Source: Odontocerum albicorne
Taxonomy: Eukaryota; Arthropoda; Insecta; Trichoptera; Odontoceridae
Assembly: GCA_949825065.1 (NCBI GenBank)
Contig: OX463846.1
Location: forward strand, 20,679,690-20,743,689
Reading direction: 5' to 3'
Length of the DNA stretch: 64,000 bases
A program made the translations under genes and the position numbers. Position 1 is the stretch's first letter. Every line of letters begins with the position of its first letter. The notes beneath the pieces are model-generated. The model searched no databases and was not told where the DNA came from. It saw only the letters and a program-made list of their open reading frames with translations. Shown here piece after piece: positions 13,080 to 24,297 of this stretch.

Positions 13080-13200
13080 AATATTTAGGATTAAAAAGAG
13101 CACTCATAGGTTGTGTGGACATATCGAAAGCACGAGTGATGAAGGGTTGATAACAAAAAAGTATAATACAAACGTGAATAGTTAAAAAATGGAAAAAAAC
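13080..13200 (+). pseudogene. Non-LTR retrotransposon C-terminal fragment
   Basis: One plus-strand frame reads STHRLCGHIESTSDEGLITK, matching the 'R(W/L)xGHxERxxDExLxK' region just downstream of the reverse transcriptase in RTE-like proteins of this window (compare 36600, where ERGDKRLTKQIYDASVNG is seen). Only about 40 residues remain. Confidence 0.55.
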
Positions 13201-13378
13201 GAGAAAAGCATATTTGGGTCAAGAGAATGAGATTTCAAAGTAAAAAGGTTTTAGTTTTAAAAAACTTTGATTTCATGATTGAAAAGTCTGCCACTTTGTA
13301 CCTTTGCTTACTCTGACAGTGAAATGTCATGATTATATCATATGTTTGTATCATTCTACAGTTACCTCAATTATTGTA

Positions 13379-13580
13379 CGACCTCTGTAGATAAGTTGGT
13401 AAGACACCTGTCTTCCGACTCGGGGGTAACGGGCTAGATTACTGTTAGAACTCTATTTCAAAAAGAGCTTCAGAGTGATTTTTATTTGAGGTATTTTTCA
13501 AACTTTTCTGATTGGTTGTAAGAGACATCGCATCACATGGTAATTTACCAGGTTGTGCTGTATACAACGAAAATGTAAAA
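13379..13580 (+). mobile_element. tRNA-derived SINE (family 1), full length
   Basis: It begins 'acctctgtagataagttgg' (A box) and continues through 'taagacacctgtcttcc'. The B box is degenerate ('ggctagattactg'). The variable middle is followed by 'tttctgattggttgtaagag' and the tail 'caggttgtgctgtatacaac'. The tail ending 'tgtatacaacgaaaatg' is shared with the copies at 32408, 53592 and 57938, which defines the 3' end of the family. Confidence 0.8.
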
Positions 13581-14159
13581 CAGTCTCTTTCATCAAATTA
13601 TTATCGAAATATATTTTAAAGAAACACTAAAAGTGCAACATAAAAAAATCATTAAGTAAGAATTTTGCACTTTGTTTTCACGATTAGATAAAATTGTTCA
13701 TTCGATTTTTCATTTTACTTCAACGGTCATATAAAATTACTTTCATCGGTGATTATGACGAATTGTTTAAAAGTAATGACTGCCATAAAAAATAATGTAT
13801 TTTGGAGGGATAAAGCAATATTCATCACATTTTTATTTTTCTCAAGAGAAGAATAAACTCCTTTCTTGAGTAAACCTGTGGAACCCCATTAAAGCAGCAT
13901 TTGCGTGCATTAGCTGGATGTTCTTTAATGTGAAACCTCTGTTGAAACGGAGCTGTAATTGTTGAACTCTAGAGGGTTGTAAATTAGCCTTTTAAGGGAT
14001 ATTGAGGCGTAATGATTCGATGGGAAAAAAATCTGAGGGGTTGTACACACCCTTTATAAACATTTTGGAACCTTAAATTTAGCATGAAGACTATATTTAA
14101 CTGACTCAACAAGATTTATATGTTAAAAATTAAAAATAATGTCACACATTATCCTGCGT

Positions 14160-14290
14160 AAACTAAAATGCACACAGCTCTTGCATCGTTCATATTCACA
14201 CATCTCATCATACATGCTCTTCTGTTTTTCATACATCTCACCTTTCCCTCTGTTAAAATTACTCAAACTATATTCTTCAGTTCTTTATTA
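14160..14290 (-). pseudogene. Non-LTR retrotransposon C-terminal fragment
   Basis: The minus strand reads MRCVNMNDARAVCI, a copy of the C-terminal signature shared with 15425-15565 (MTRCMNMDEAKVVY), 18290-18390, 35105-35150 and 46705-46760. Short and decayed. Confidence 0.6.
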
Positions 14291-14420
14291 AGTGTAAATT
14301 AATATCAAACATATATATTTGTATTGTAAGTCTTTCGCAATTAATTCTCTCAATATAGCCAACACATCTCAAGATTCACACTTATTCACTTATTAAAGCG
14401 ACTTCTAAGGAGTTTTCTGT

Positions 14421-14505
14421 ATTGAAATTGTCAATACCCAGACAACAGGACTATATATAAATATTGAAATTGTCAATACCCAGACAACGTGGCTATATAT
14501 AAATA
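14421..14505. repeat. Two-copy direct repeat, period 42 bp
   Basis: 'attgaaattgtcaataccca' followed by 'gacaac' and 'ctatatataaat' occurs at 14421 and 14463. The copies differ only at the 'agga'/'gtgg' step. Confidence 0.85.
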
Positions 14506-15424
14506 TTTTTTATAAAAACAACTTATCGAGACAAGACGTCCTTATATACAACAAGAATCTTCGAAAATCCTAGCAGAAAAAATAACGTATGTGCAGAAAT
14601 CGATTAACTGTAAAGGTCTACGAACACATCTTCATTACATTAAATGGGATTGATCATATTAAAACAATGAAATATGTTCTTTAAAGATTTTAAATCATTA
14701 ACAATAGTCATAAAAATATTTTTAAATAATGCGTCGTTGGCTATTTTCCAAATTAATATTGTGCCTTTAATGCCAATAAAATTTTCGACTTCTGGTATAA
14801 GATAAATATTTGGTTTTTTAAATATATTAATAATATGAGCTAAATATAAATAATCGTATTTTTAGATTGATATGAACATTTGATATTTGATAACGGTATT
14901 TTTCGTGGTATCTGTAAAATAACATCTGTATTTATTATCAAATTTACTCAAATATATATGGAATTCCTAAAGGTACATGGAATGAACCCATACTTGAAAG
15001 ATTCTAAGGAATTTAGAAATAATTGAATTAATTTATTACAATGGTGCTCCTCAGCATATACGAAAAAGTGAAACGGGTGTATCAAAGAGCATGGCCTGGA
15101 GATAAAATTGCCTTCAAATCAATACTTCGGGTTTAAAGTCGTTGGACTATTAACCCACCTCACAGTTCGAAATATTACCAAACACAGAGATAGACCAACA
15201 GTCGTATACATCTAGAACTTATACGAGTATAGGTGTATTTTTACCAAACGAACTCTTCATCTGGTAAAAATATATCTCAGTTGCGTCTCGAGTACCATCA
15301 GGAACTGAATCCGAACTCCCGTAGTAGAACAAACCGTCTTATTTTTAATGTTTTAAATGGAATGTTCAGATATATTTTTTAAAGTTACATTTATTTCGGA
15401 TGAATAGAACATACGAGTAAATAT
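14506..15424. other. AT-rich sequence, nothing recognised
   Basis: No gene or repeat is recognised in this interval. Confidence 0.45.
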
Positions 15425-16035
15425 CATCGCACCGTGTGCCTTGTGGAGTAGGCAGAGAATAGGTCTGCAAACTTTTCCATCTAAGTACACAACTTTTGCC
15501 TCATCCATATTCATACATCTCGTCATGTACAATCTTCCATTACCTTCTTTCAATATCTGGTCCATTGGGTTCTACAACATTTCTTCGATGTACCTATTCC
15601 ACGCACACCTTGCACTCCTGACTTGTACACTCGCTTATTCATCCTTTCATCATTCATTCTGTCAACAAGTCCAAACCATCTTAAAGCTCCTTTCATCATC
15701 TTACTTAAAACATGAATTTTATTCATGCATTCATTTCTGATGCCCTCATTCCGCCTTCCTCAAATATTGGCACTCCATAAACGTTCTTTAGTACACGCAT
15801 CTCCACAGTATTAATCTTATTATTATCTTTCTTATACCAAATCCAAGTTTCAATAACATTCATCAAGGTAGGCACCAACACATTTTTGTGTATTGTCATT
15901 TAAGCTGACGTGGTTGTTGTTTATAGCATTAAGTGCTACATTTACCTAGTTCCCTATCGCTTCCCTTATATCAATGCCCTTTTTAACTCGCCCATCACAC
16001 ATCAACTTACTGCCCAGATAACAAAACTCATTAAC
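15425..16035 (-). pseudogene. RTE-like reverse transcriptase C-terminal half
   Basis: Reading down the minus strand from about 16025, the first block is VNEFCYLGSKLMCDGR followed by VKKGIDIREAIGN. This is the post-catalytic 'YLGSxxxxDG...I..RI' region of RTE-type proteins. Stops and frameshifts follow. The end of the protein, at 15565-15420, reads MTRCMNMDEAKVVYLDGK, the C-terminal signature shared by six other fragments. The block order fits a single insertion. The plus-strand frame at 15441-15740 is its shadow. Confidence 0.8.
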
Positions 16036-16140
16036 GAATCGTAAACAAAATATATAAGTTTAGACTTTTGTCGTTTTTTGTATCAGTTGTATGAGGTCAA
16101 TCAAAGTGTTGTATCGTGTACGTGGTTTGGTTTATGGGGC

Positions 16141-16209
16141 CGACGTTTCGAAAACGTTACAGTTTTTATCTTTAAACAAGATGAAAACTGCGAGGTTTCC
16201 GAATCGTCG
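16141..16209. repeat. Imperfect foldback (32-nt arms, 5-nt loop)
   Basis: The left arm 16141-16172 ('cgacgtttcgaaaacgttac'...) pairs with 16178-16209 (...'gaggtttccgaatcgtcg') with several mismatches; the loop is 'taaac'. The 'cgtttcgaa...tcatctt' theme recurs in the foldbacks at 28785, 36751 and 41196. Confidence 0.7.
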
Positions 16210-16419
16210 AGTCGACATAATAAGTTAAAGCACGCGGTATAATATTTCGAAAGACCGTTCACAATTGGCAAGATTTTTTAATCTTGAAAAAAATCAAGTA
16301 AAACACTGAAAAGCAAGTGTTTCATTTTTATTATAAAAACAGTTCAAACTTCACAAGTAAATTGATATTTTGTCCAAATTTTATAGAATCAATGAAGTAT
16401 GAATTTCTATCAGAAATAA

Positions 16420-16655
16420 ATGGAGAGCGAAGAAGAGGCAGGCCGAGGAAAGAGTGAAACGGTAAATTTTAGAAAATTTTGAGAGAGGAAATGTAAAGAA
16501 GTAAGAAAAAATATATGGGGATGTATGAATCGGTGTATTGATGAAGACTAGGAGTAAGATGAGTGTATGAATAGAAAGGCTGTATGTTTGAATAAAATAT
16601 ATGCCCTATTTACCTTCCCCAAAAGACACATATCTTAATGGTGTACCTGTATGTA
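16420..16655 (+). pseudogene. Non-LTR retrotransposon C-terminal fragment
   Basis: The plus strand begins GERRRGRPRKE, the basic 'GRPRxxW' linker typical of RTE-like C-termini, followed by a stop. It then decays toward sequence resembling the end of the 37020-37175 fragment. It lies in opposite orientation to the 15425-16035 remnant. Confidence 0.6.
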
Positions 16656-16835
16656 TGTGTATATTGCCATCCTTTGCCGGAGAATTTGTTTATTAAAAAA
16701 TGCATAAAGTTATTCTATACCAGTCCATATAATATAGAGATCTGCCACAACAGCAGGGCAGCATCACCATACCAAAAGACTCGTTAACGATAACATACAC
16801 ATTTCTTCACTGTGTCATTCAAAGGGACAGCGCGG

Positions 16836-17150
16836 GGCGACGATAACATTCCACATGGAAATCCAGTACGTTGCTGCGCGGCCATGCACCTCTTCAGATA
16901 TTTTTTTCATCTAGTATTCAGGGGTATTAGAATACGTTTGATTTCGGTCATATATACAAGAAAAAACATGTCAGTGTGATCCGATCGTCTCACTTCAGGT
17001 ATGCCATCGGATCTAGTATGGTGGGCGAGTTTGCTGGTGTGCAATTGTTCATTCACTTAAAAAAACTTACAGTTTCGCTTTCTCACTAAATAAACATTGG
17101 AATGGCGATGGAATCCTCGGCCACGAGACCCAGCAACGATGACCTATTTC
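16836..17150 (+). mobile_element. SINE-like family 2, rearranged copy with inverted head
   Basis: The body (about 16900-17145) matches 37560-38115: 'tctagtattc', 'ttcggtcatata', 'tccgatcgtctcacttc', 'gccatcggat' and the trailing 'cctcggccacgagacccagc'. The piece at 16855-16897 matches the tRNA-like head seen at 37478-37515 but in reverse orientation ('ctgcgcggccatgcacctc' against 'gaggtgcatggctgtgcgg'). The head is therefore inverted relative to the body. The internal unit is present once, not three times as in the other copy. Confidence 0.7.
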
Positions 17151-17469
17151 TTCCACAAAATATTACTTGAATACATCATTCCATTTGTTTAACAAATCTA
17201 ATAATTTCTGGTTCATATTTTAAAAATAAATATCGCCGTACAAGTTTATATTATAATTGATATAAAATTGAAAGTATTATTTCATTAAAACATATAGAGC
17301 TAGAAGTTTTTAGTCCAGATAAACATAAAGCACACATGCAATTTTACTCTTTTCTGAACTGAATAATATATTTCAGTAACGTTTCAAAATTAATCAACCC
17401 GTTAAAAGCTCTCAACTCTCGAGAATCTGACAAATTGCATTGAAAATGCAGCAAGTTCAATACATTATT

Positions 17470-17775
17470 CAAATCTACCATTTCACTCAATCGTTCTCGT
17501 ACACCGATCCAGATAGTCCTGCGAAGCCTTTACTCCGGAGAATCACCAGCCAGGTAATTGCAATGGGGGATGAAAACTCCCCCTCTCTCTCAGGGATAGG
17601 TATATGGGGTGTATGAGGCAGTATCCCTGGCCGTCCACTTAGCAAAACAAGTGTTACGTAAGTAATTGTACCCAGGAGTGTGATGCTGAGCCGGACCACT
17701 AAGGGCGATTTCCGCACACCCCGGGGGCAACACGGAATACTAAAGGATATTCCTTAACTCGGGGATGAATCAGGA
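17470..17775. other. GC-rich block of unknown origin
   Basis: About 300 bp much richer in G+C than its flanks, with 'ggggatgaaaactcccc' (an imperfect palindrome), 'cagtatccctggccgtcc' and 'gcacaccccgggggc'. The minus frame 17717-17487 is open for 76 codons but has no recognisable motif. It could be a fragment of a repeat family not otherwise present here, or a transferred exon. Unassigned. Confidence 0.35.
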
Positions 17776-18289
17776 AAAATAAAATGAGCTGGTTGTTTAT
17801 ACATATACATCCGCACACTTGTAGATTCCCTTTGTGAAGAGAAGGTAGGTGTATTGATCATGTCCTTATTTTTCTTGAATATCTTTACGGAGTATCCTTA
17901 TTTATTTTAGCAGAGAAAAGAAACAGTGAATACATTTTGTAATTTTAATAAAATAAGGAAAAAAGATGTTTTTTTGTTTATTTCTAACTGTATGTATGAA
18001 GCATATATCACTTAATTGGCCGTATGAATCATGTAAAAAGAAACAGCGGCCTTCAAACATTTCCTCAGGGTTTTATCACTATTCCTTTAAAAAATATTAT
18101 TTTCCTCCTGTGTCAATATATTGCCAGAAAATTCTAGTTTTTTGCCCAAAAATCAGAGACAGCAAAACGGCTATCATAAGTTTGGTAAATAGTGGACTTA
18201 ATATTCTGATTTTATATGTATTTTCAGAAATTATTCTACGAGTATTCCTGCAAATATTAAGTGAATATGAGCTATTTTATACAAGTGCA
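17776..18289. other. AT-rich sequence
   Basis: No feature is recognised. The plus-strand frame beginning at 17966 continues into the antisense of the next retrotransposon remnant and has no motif of its own. Confidence 0.45.
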
Positions 18290-18776
18290 TCCAAACATAT
18301 CATCACGCCGTGCTCCTTGTACAGTAGGCAGAGAGACAAATCTCCATATTTATTTATCCCAGTACACAAATTTAGCATCCTCCATATTTATACATTGTGT
18401 CATACACAATCCCCTATTTCTCATAAATCTCACTTTCCTTTTATTTTTCAAAATCTAGTCTACTTGATCCTGCCACGTGTTCTTCAGTTTAACTCTTCTA
18501 CACACATTTTGCACTTCAGACTTACATATTCTCTTAGTATTTTTTTGTCATTCAATCTCTCTTAATGTTCAAATCGTCATAACGTTCCGTTTCCATCTTA
18601 CATACAAAATCCCCTTTATTCATGCCATTTTTTTAATGGTTTCATTTTGTCTTCTTTTATGCATTGACACCTTAAAAAGTTTTCTTAGTCCACGTATCTT
18701 CACAGCATTAATCTTACTTCTGTCAAGTCCTAGCTTCGTTCCATATGTCAAGGGGGGCACCAAGACACTAATATAG
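18290..18776 (-). pseudogene. Non-LTR retrotransposon C-terminal region
   Basis: The minus strand near 18395-18300 reads MTQCINMEDAKFVYWDK, then a stop, then IWRFVSLPT. It is collinear with 15425-15565 of the other copy. Upstream parts (18400-18776) resemble 15570-15850 of that copy but are heavily mutated. The two plus-strand open frames over this block are antisense shadows. Confidence 0.7.
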
Positions 18777-19079
18777 TAGTATGTATTTATTAACAAAACA
18801 CTGCAAAGCTTTAAAGAGATTTATCTACGTATTACTATCGTAATACGTATATATTGTGTGCAGCATTTATTTTTTAGTAATTGTTGTTTTTTGCATCGAG
18901 TTTAAGATAAAGAAATTAAGTGCAAAAATAAAACAGCAAAATAAGATTTCCAGATTTCGAGACCATTTTTCTGCAATGAAAACTTAATTTAAAATTAAGA
19001 TTGAGAATGCCCAAGTTATACATATGGTATTGTATATTTACTCTATAGTTTTAAGACATGCCCCCTGAAGGGCATTGAA

Positions 19080-19420
19080 TTTATAGGAGGTGTTTAAAAT
19101 ATCATATGAATACACAGAAGGGTGCTAAGAATAGCTTAGATGGAATTAGTGAGCAACTTCAATAACCTTATTGGCGTAAGAGCACAAAAAGATTTAATTA
19201 CTAGTATCAAAGATTGATAGGTGTGATAGTTGGAGCAAGCGTTACATGATGAGAATTTTGGTCTTCAGCGCCTGATCATCAAGGATATTGGAAGCCAAAG
19301 ATGTGGCTTTACAATATTATGAATTGGACTAAAGTTCGGAGTGTTCGAGGAGGTCATTCATCCAGCTTAAAATATATAGGTTTTTATTCTGGTGATCAAA
19401 TACCATCCGCGAAACATTGT
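19080..19420 (+). pseudogene. RTE-like reverse transcriptase C-terminal fragment
   Basis: In plus-strand frames it reads RRVLRIA (near 19122), then IGVRAQKDLITSIKD, then ENFGLQRLIIKDIGSQ, then KFGVFEEV. These align in order with the C-terminal region retained at 33364-33757 (kIPxxxRxTN, YxxxQLI, KLFECSSAELF). Stops interrupt every block. This is the same subfamily as 33364 and differs from the 'CMNMDEA' subfamily. Confidence 0.6.
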
Positions 19421-22400
19421 ACAGCACTAGGAGTAGAAGTGGAAGATATTTATTTATAAATTGATAACTTGTAAGGCATTGTGTCACAATTCAATATCAC
19501 ACTGAGATGAACTGTTTTTTTCATGTACAGGCACGTACTAAATATATTTCAGAAGGACGACAAAGTTCAGGATCAATAAGGTCTGTAAATGAAACTAATC
19601 AGTATGCCAATTAAATTTAACAAGTCCATTATATGATCCACCGGACTAGTAGCGTCTTCTCATTCCGAAATTCGTGATTAAAAAAAACCTCGTACTGTAT
19701 TTGAATACCCTCAAATCCTACTTACATTTGGACAAAAATCATTATTTTTGTTAACCATTCGACCACTTTATTTCCTTTTTTACTCTTTCATCATTGCACA
19801 TATCTAGAGCACTTTTCGATCGTCATCTTCAGTGGTGGTATTTGCTTCGTCATATGGATGTAATTTATTTTATCTACGTGTTAGCATTCCTTCACGATCT
19901 TTTTATTTATCTTCTTTGTCTGTCGTGTATATTGACATACCACACATTTTTCATAGCCTAGATATCCCAAAAGGAACCGTTTGTTTTGAATATTCTCCTA
20001 TATTATCTGTATTTCCGAAAAATAAACAAGGAAAATTTCAATTTCTGAAGAGGAAAACCAAAGGTGGAGTAAATCAAAGGTGGAGATAAACCAAAGGTGG
20101 AGAATAACCAAATGTGGAGAAAATTATGGTTTTATGTTGGTATTGACTGATAGTATTTAATATTTTTACAATAAATAACTCAGATAACGTTTGAATTTCA
20201 AAAAAAAAATTATTCACATATAAATAAGAGATGCACTTAAGAAATAATGACTAACCACCATAAATCATTGTTAAATTAATGGCTTCTTGAGTTTATTTTA
20301 ATATGAATGTAGTATTTGAATAATATCCGAGTTATGGGAAGTTTCATAGTGTTTAATATATTTCAAATAAATTTTACAGAATGTATCCTTCACCGAAATA
20401 CCGTTATCATTAAGGTGTTTATGTGTCATATATTAAAGATAAAAAAGAAATTAATTAATTATTTCAAAGTTATTAAGATTGTTAATGTGATTATAAATTA
20501 AATTACAATAAAAGTTGAAAGTACTTAATCGCTTATCCTTAAAATCATGGATGAATAATATTTTATTGTAACTTTTAATATTCAAATACCTATATATTGA
20601 ATTGAAAACAATAACAATAGGGTGAGTTAAAAAATGCATAATTTCAAACTCCATTTCGAAAAAGTGAATCAGCCTTCAAAACCGCATACAAGAACCTGTA
20701 AAAAAGTGACGTAGGCACTTATTTTGGAGGGCTAGTCTATGATATGGTGAGCTGGTATTTCTTCATTTAGTTTTATGACGGTTGCGATGCCTGGCAAGTG
20801 AGGATACTGGGGCGAATGAATTATCGAGGCGAATTCGGAAAAAAGCGATGCATACATATTTAAACATTTGACATCAGTACGTGGTTTATGGGGAGAGTTG
20901 AAGGAAAACTATATATATGCGTGTTTTTTAAAAAGATGATTGGAACAAATAAATTTTCTCTCTCCAACAGACCGTTCATATTTATCACGTTGATATATTA
21001 TTCCCTTGACATTTCAAAACAAACTTGTACATTTTATGGATGAGAATCAATCATTTATAATACATCTAATAAAAGTACATATTTTCTGTTGAATTCGGAA
21101 ATAACCGTTTAATTGTTTACCAAATATGGATGGAGTGTGAAACGTTCATAACTTTTTTTTATCACAATTATCAATATATTGAAAAATGTTCCCTGTAGAT
21201 TGCGCAGTGCAAAGCACAAACTTTTTTATTTCAATGTTAATATCTAATGATGAAATCATGTTAATCATTTAAAAGAAAAGAACACGTTATCTTTTCCGTT
21301 TTTGAGACATCATCTACCTTTATTAAATATTACCTTTTGTAAAATACGTCAATATTTTAGCTATGAAAATTAAGTCATTTTAGTTCAAATGGGATGAACA
21401 CGTGTTTTGCGTGACGATAAAAAGACATTCACCTTTTTAATAAAATAAAACTTTAATTAATTTGATGACACCAAGACATTATGAACTATTACAAATTCCA
21501 TGGATAATATACTAAAAAGAAAAATATCAGAAAATTTGGGATTCCTTAAAAATCGCACTGTTAAAAAGTAATGCTTTAAAATATTATGTAACAATGATAC
21601 ACATTTAAAGAGGTGACTCATAAAAATGTTAACATGATTATATTGAATATTAATAAAAATCATTGATATGTAAAATTAAATAATTTAAAACTTAAATATT
21701 GATTTAACATTGAAATCAAAAACAAAATTAAAAACTAAAGGAAAACGTGTCATCGTTATTATTACATAAACTACCTAACATAAGAGATTCGAAGAATTGA
21801 ATTTAAGCATTTATTTCATCGAGGTAAAATCGTGTTTTAAATTGACATTAATTTTAAGTGGCAACCCATCAATCAAACAGGTGCATGCTTGTGTGACAAA
21901 CGCGTAGGCATTCTTAGCAAAAGAATTCCAATAAAATTGAACTAGTCTAGCTGGAAGAAAAAAAAACAATATTTTGTTTTTAATTAATTTTAAGAAAGTT
22001 TTTCCATAAAAATATGATTTAACTTTTATTGTGAAATAAATATCTTCACAGCTTTAATTTAAAAATCAATGGATTGAAATCTACAATAGCATTACGACGT
22101 TAAATGAGACCTTCATATATCGTTCACTATTCCCTTAAATTGTTCATGGAGATTGGTTTTGTGTAAGTTAAGGGATAAATTAATAAGGTAAAGTAATATT
22201 TTTTAATACGAGTATAAAATATTTTTAGCAAGTTGACTACAAGTCAGATAAAAAGTCAAAATGACAAAATATGTGGACACACTGTGATAAGACGAATTAT
22301 AAAGTGAAGAAAATTAAGGAGAAGACAGTTGCATCGCTATCAATAGAAACAAATAGAGAGTCAAGGGTAAAAAATGTTTGCAACATTTAAATATTAATCA

Positions 22401-22570
22401 CTTCATAACTAGAGATTATTTAATTAAACCAGAAGAAAGATAGAAAAACCAAAAAATATTTTTTAAATAAAAATTTTGAGAAAAAAGATGTCATTTGCAC
22501 TGAAACCAATTGATTAATAATTAACAGGAAATATTCAAGATAACAAAAATAGTGTGCTTTATTCTGAAGA
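19421..22570. other. AT-rich region
   Basis: No gene is recognised. It contains the small 18-bp array at 20055-20120. A slightly GC-richer patch (about 20700-20900) holds nothing identifiable. The remainder is AT-rich with short lysine/isoleucine-rich frames. Confidence 0.45.
20055..20120. repeat. Short tandem repeat, ~17-18 bp unit
   Basis: Four consecutive units share 'aa(c/t)caaa(g/t)gtggag', separated by 2-4 nt of variable A-rich sequence. Confidence 0.75.
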
Positions 22571-22670
22571 AAGCAGCTTGGAGTTAAGGGATGTTAGCCA
22601 CGATTTCTGCTTCGGTAGAAACAATCCAAGAGTGGAGAGTAAGGTGCTCTCAAATTGAACCACTGGGACT

Positions 22671-22763
22671 TATAAATATTTTCAATCCTGGCATTACGAA
22701 CATAGCAGTGCTCCATTCCGGTTGAATCATGAATTTCTTCAGATATAAACTTCAGCCGGCAAT
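22671..22763 (+). promoter_or_regulatory. Candidate core promoter and 5' UTR with uORF
   Basis: 'tataaata' at 22671 is followed 36 nt later by an arthropod initiator-like 'gcagtg' (A at 22707); that spacing is slightly longer than usual. A 12-codon upstream ORF starts at 22729 and its TGA (22765-22767) overlaps the next ATG in an ATGA arrangement, which would allow termination-coupled reinitiation. The region is GC-richer than its flanks. Promoter activity is inferred. Confidence 0.25.
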
Positions 22764-22877
22764 ATGATTAAACCCCTCCAAACACTCTCCATCATCTTCT
22801 TGATTATTACACTTTCTGTTCCGGGAACAGGACGGAAGAAACTCCTCAGCTCGTTGTGCAATCGCAATGAGTCATAA
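22764..22877 (+). CDS. Putative small secreted peptide (37 aa)
   Basis: The ORF begins MIKPLQTLSIIFLIITLSV. Residues 1-4 form a short polar start with one lysine; residues 5-19 are strongly hydrophobic; then PGTG, where a signal-peptidase cut is plausible. A basic, cysteine-containing mature part follows (RKKLLSSLCNRNES). The ATG has A at -3. It sits downstream of a TATA-like box and a 12-codon uORF whose stop overlaps this start. No peptide family was recognised, and a mature part of about 14 residues with one cysteine is unusual. It could be a first exon with an unnoticed donor, a degraded gene or chance, since AT-rich DNA readily encodes hydrophobic helices. Confidence 0.25.
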   Translation: MIKPLQTLSIIFLIITLSVPGTGRKKLLSSLCNRNES

Positions 22878-23329
22878 AATCGGAGTAAATAGGCGAATCG
22901 AACGGTATTTTACCCGCCCGAACAACTCAAATGTCAAATAATAAAATTTTACGCTTTGAATAATTTACGATTTTCCTTTTGAGCAAAAAAATACGTTAAT
23001 GAAGCATTCATAGATAAAACTGTATCTCAACGATTCACCAAATCACAAAATACAGGTTTGTATAACTTTTATGAATAACAGGATCTAGAATATGTTTTTT
23101 TTTGACGTTTTTATAAGACTTGTACGACCGCAAACAAATCATTTTAACCCTTTGTATCTTTCATATTCATTAAAGGAAAAATAATTGGGCATACGCGCGA
23201 AAAAAAATCAAAAACACATTATTTTTTTTATATATTTGTGGGAGTAAACGATTGCTTTGTGATATATTGTAATATATAATATAGTACATTCAAACAGAAC
23301 AACTTGTCGCATTCCTTGCTATGCGTCTA

Positions 23330-23473
23330 AATTTTACAACCAACCAGAAATATGTTAAAGAGGCTTAAAGTGAATAAGGTACTCTTTTTAAAAACTTGGG
23401 TACTTACGAGTGCTTCAGAATATAACCCACAATCCCCAGTTCGGAAGACATGCGCTTTACTAACTAGGCTACA
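23330..23473 (-). mobile_element. SINE family 1, head and middle
   Basis: On the plus strand it shows 'aaccaaccagaaatatg', 'aaaacttgggta' and 'cccagttcggaagacatgcg', ending 'ctaactaggctac', the reverse complement of the A-box region. The far tail is degenerate. The 54-bp minisatellite begins immediately beyond its head. Confidence 0.7.
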
Positions 23474-23486
23474 AAAAAACTTGATG

Positions 23487-23691
23487 ACGTTATAAGGAAT
23501 AAAACAAATAAGATGGAAATTAACCACGAAGGAAACGATAGGGTTATAAGTAATAAAACAAATAAGATGGACATTAACCAAGAAAAAAACGAGGGGGGTA
23601 TAAGGAATAAAACAAATAAGATGGAAATTAACCTCGAAGGAAACGACGGAGTTATAAGGAATAAAACAAATAAGATGGAAATAAACCACGA
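23487..23691. repeat. Minisatellite, 54-bp unit x ~3.8
   Basis: 'aataaaacaaataagatgga' recurs at 23498, 23552, 23606 and 23660, exactly 54 bp apart. Because 54 is divisible by three, both strands stay open (plus 23513-23734, minus 23700-23464) and give repetitive peptides. These frames are by-products of the array, not evidence of a gene. The array directly abuts a SINE head. Confidence 0.92.
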
Positions 23692-24249
23692 CCTATACAT
23701 TTTACTGGTTTCATATTTTTTACTATATATATAGTCTTTAAATGTACGTTTACATACTCTTACATGTCAAATCATAAGATATTTTCTAAATAATTTTTCA
23801 GTATTCAAAAACATTGTATTTATAAAAATAATTCTGCATGTATGGTATTAGGGTTTGAAATAATTAACCATTAAAATCGAGAAAAGCTTTTGTTAATTAT
23901 GTCTCTTATGAGAAAAAAAGTTACTCGTAACCTTTTTTTGCTTTGATGGACCCTAAATATTTAATAATAGTTAAAGAAATCTCCATCAGGAAGGGAGTCC
24001 AAGGCTGATTGTTGAATGAAATAAGAAACAGATATTAAAGACGTTGAATTGCCATCGCAAAATTTAAAGCAATTTCATGTTTTTTTTAAATTTGGTGGTA
24101 ACATTTTTTCATTTAACTAGTGATATGCTGTTGATATGTTGTTTTTGAGGCTTTCCAGAAACCGTATTACACAGTTTCATCAGACAGCACCAACTACCGA
24201 TAATATACTTATATATGTTAAATGAAAAAATAAATGTTTACTTATTTAG
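23692..24249. other. AT-rich sequence
   Basis: Nothing recognised. Confidence 0.45.
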
Positions 24250-24296
24250 CATTGGCGTGCTTATTGCCAGGTGGTATCTTCTAACCGACCAGTTAA
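24250..24296 (-). mobile_element. SINE family 1, 3'-tail fragment
   Basis: The plus strand reads 'attgccaggtggtatcttct' followed by 'aaccgaccagtt', the reverse complement of the conserved tail. The head is absent; the element ends where the 13-bp array begins. Confidence 0.55.
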
Positions 24297-24297
24297 A

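Noticed and set aside
17966..18565. 199-codon plus-strand open frame, the longest after the TIR transposase
   Set aside because: The second half is antisense to an RTE C-terminus and the first half is AT-rich noise. No domain, start context or splice support.
23464..23700. Minus-strand repetitive hydrophobic frame resembling a transmembrane repeat protein
   Set aside because: Produced by the 54-bp minisatellite, whose unit is divisible by three and therefore open on both strands.
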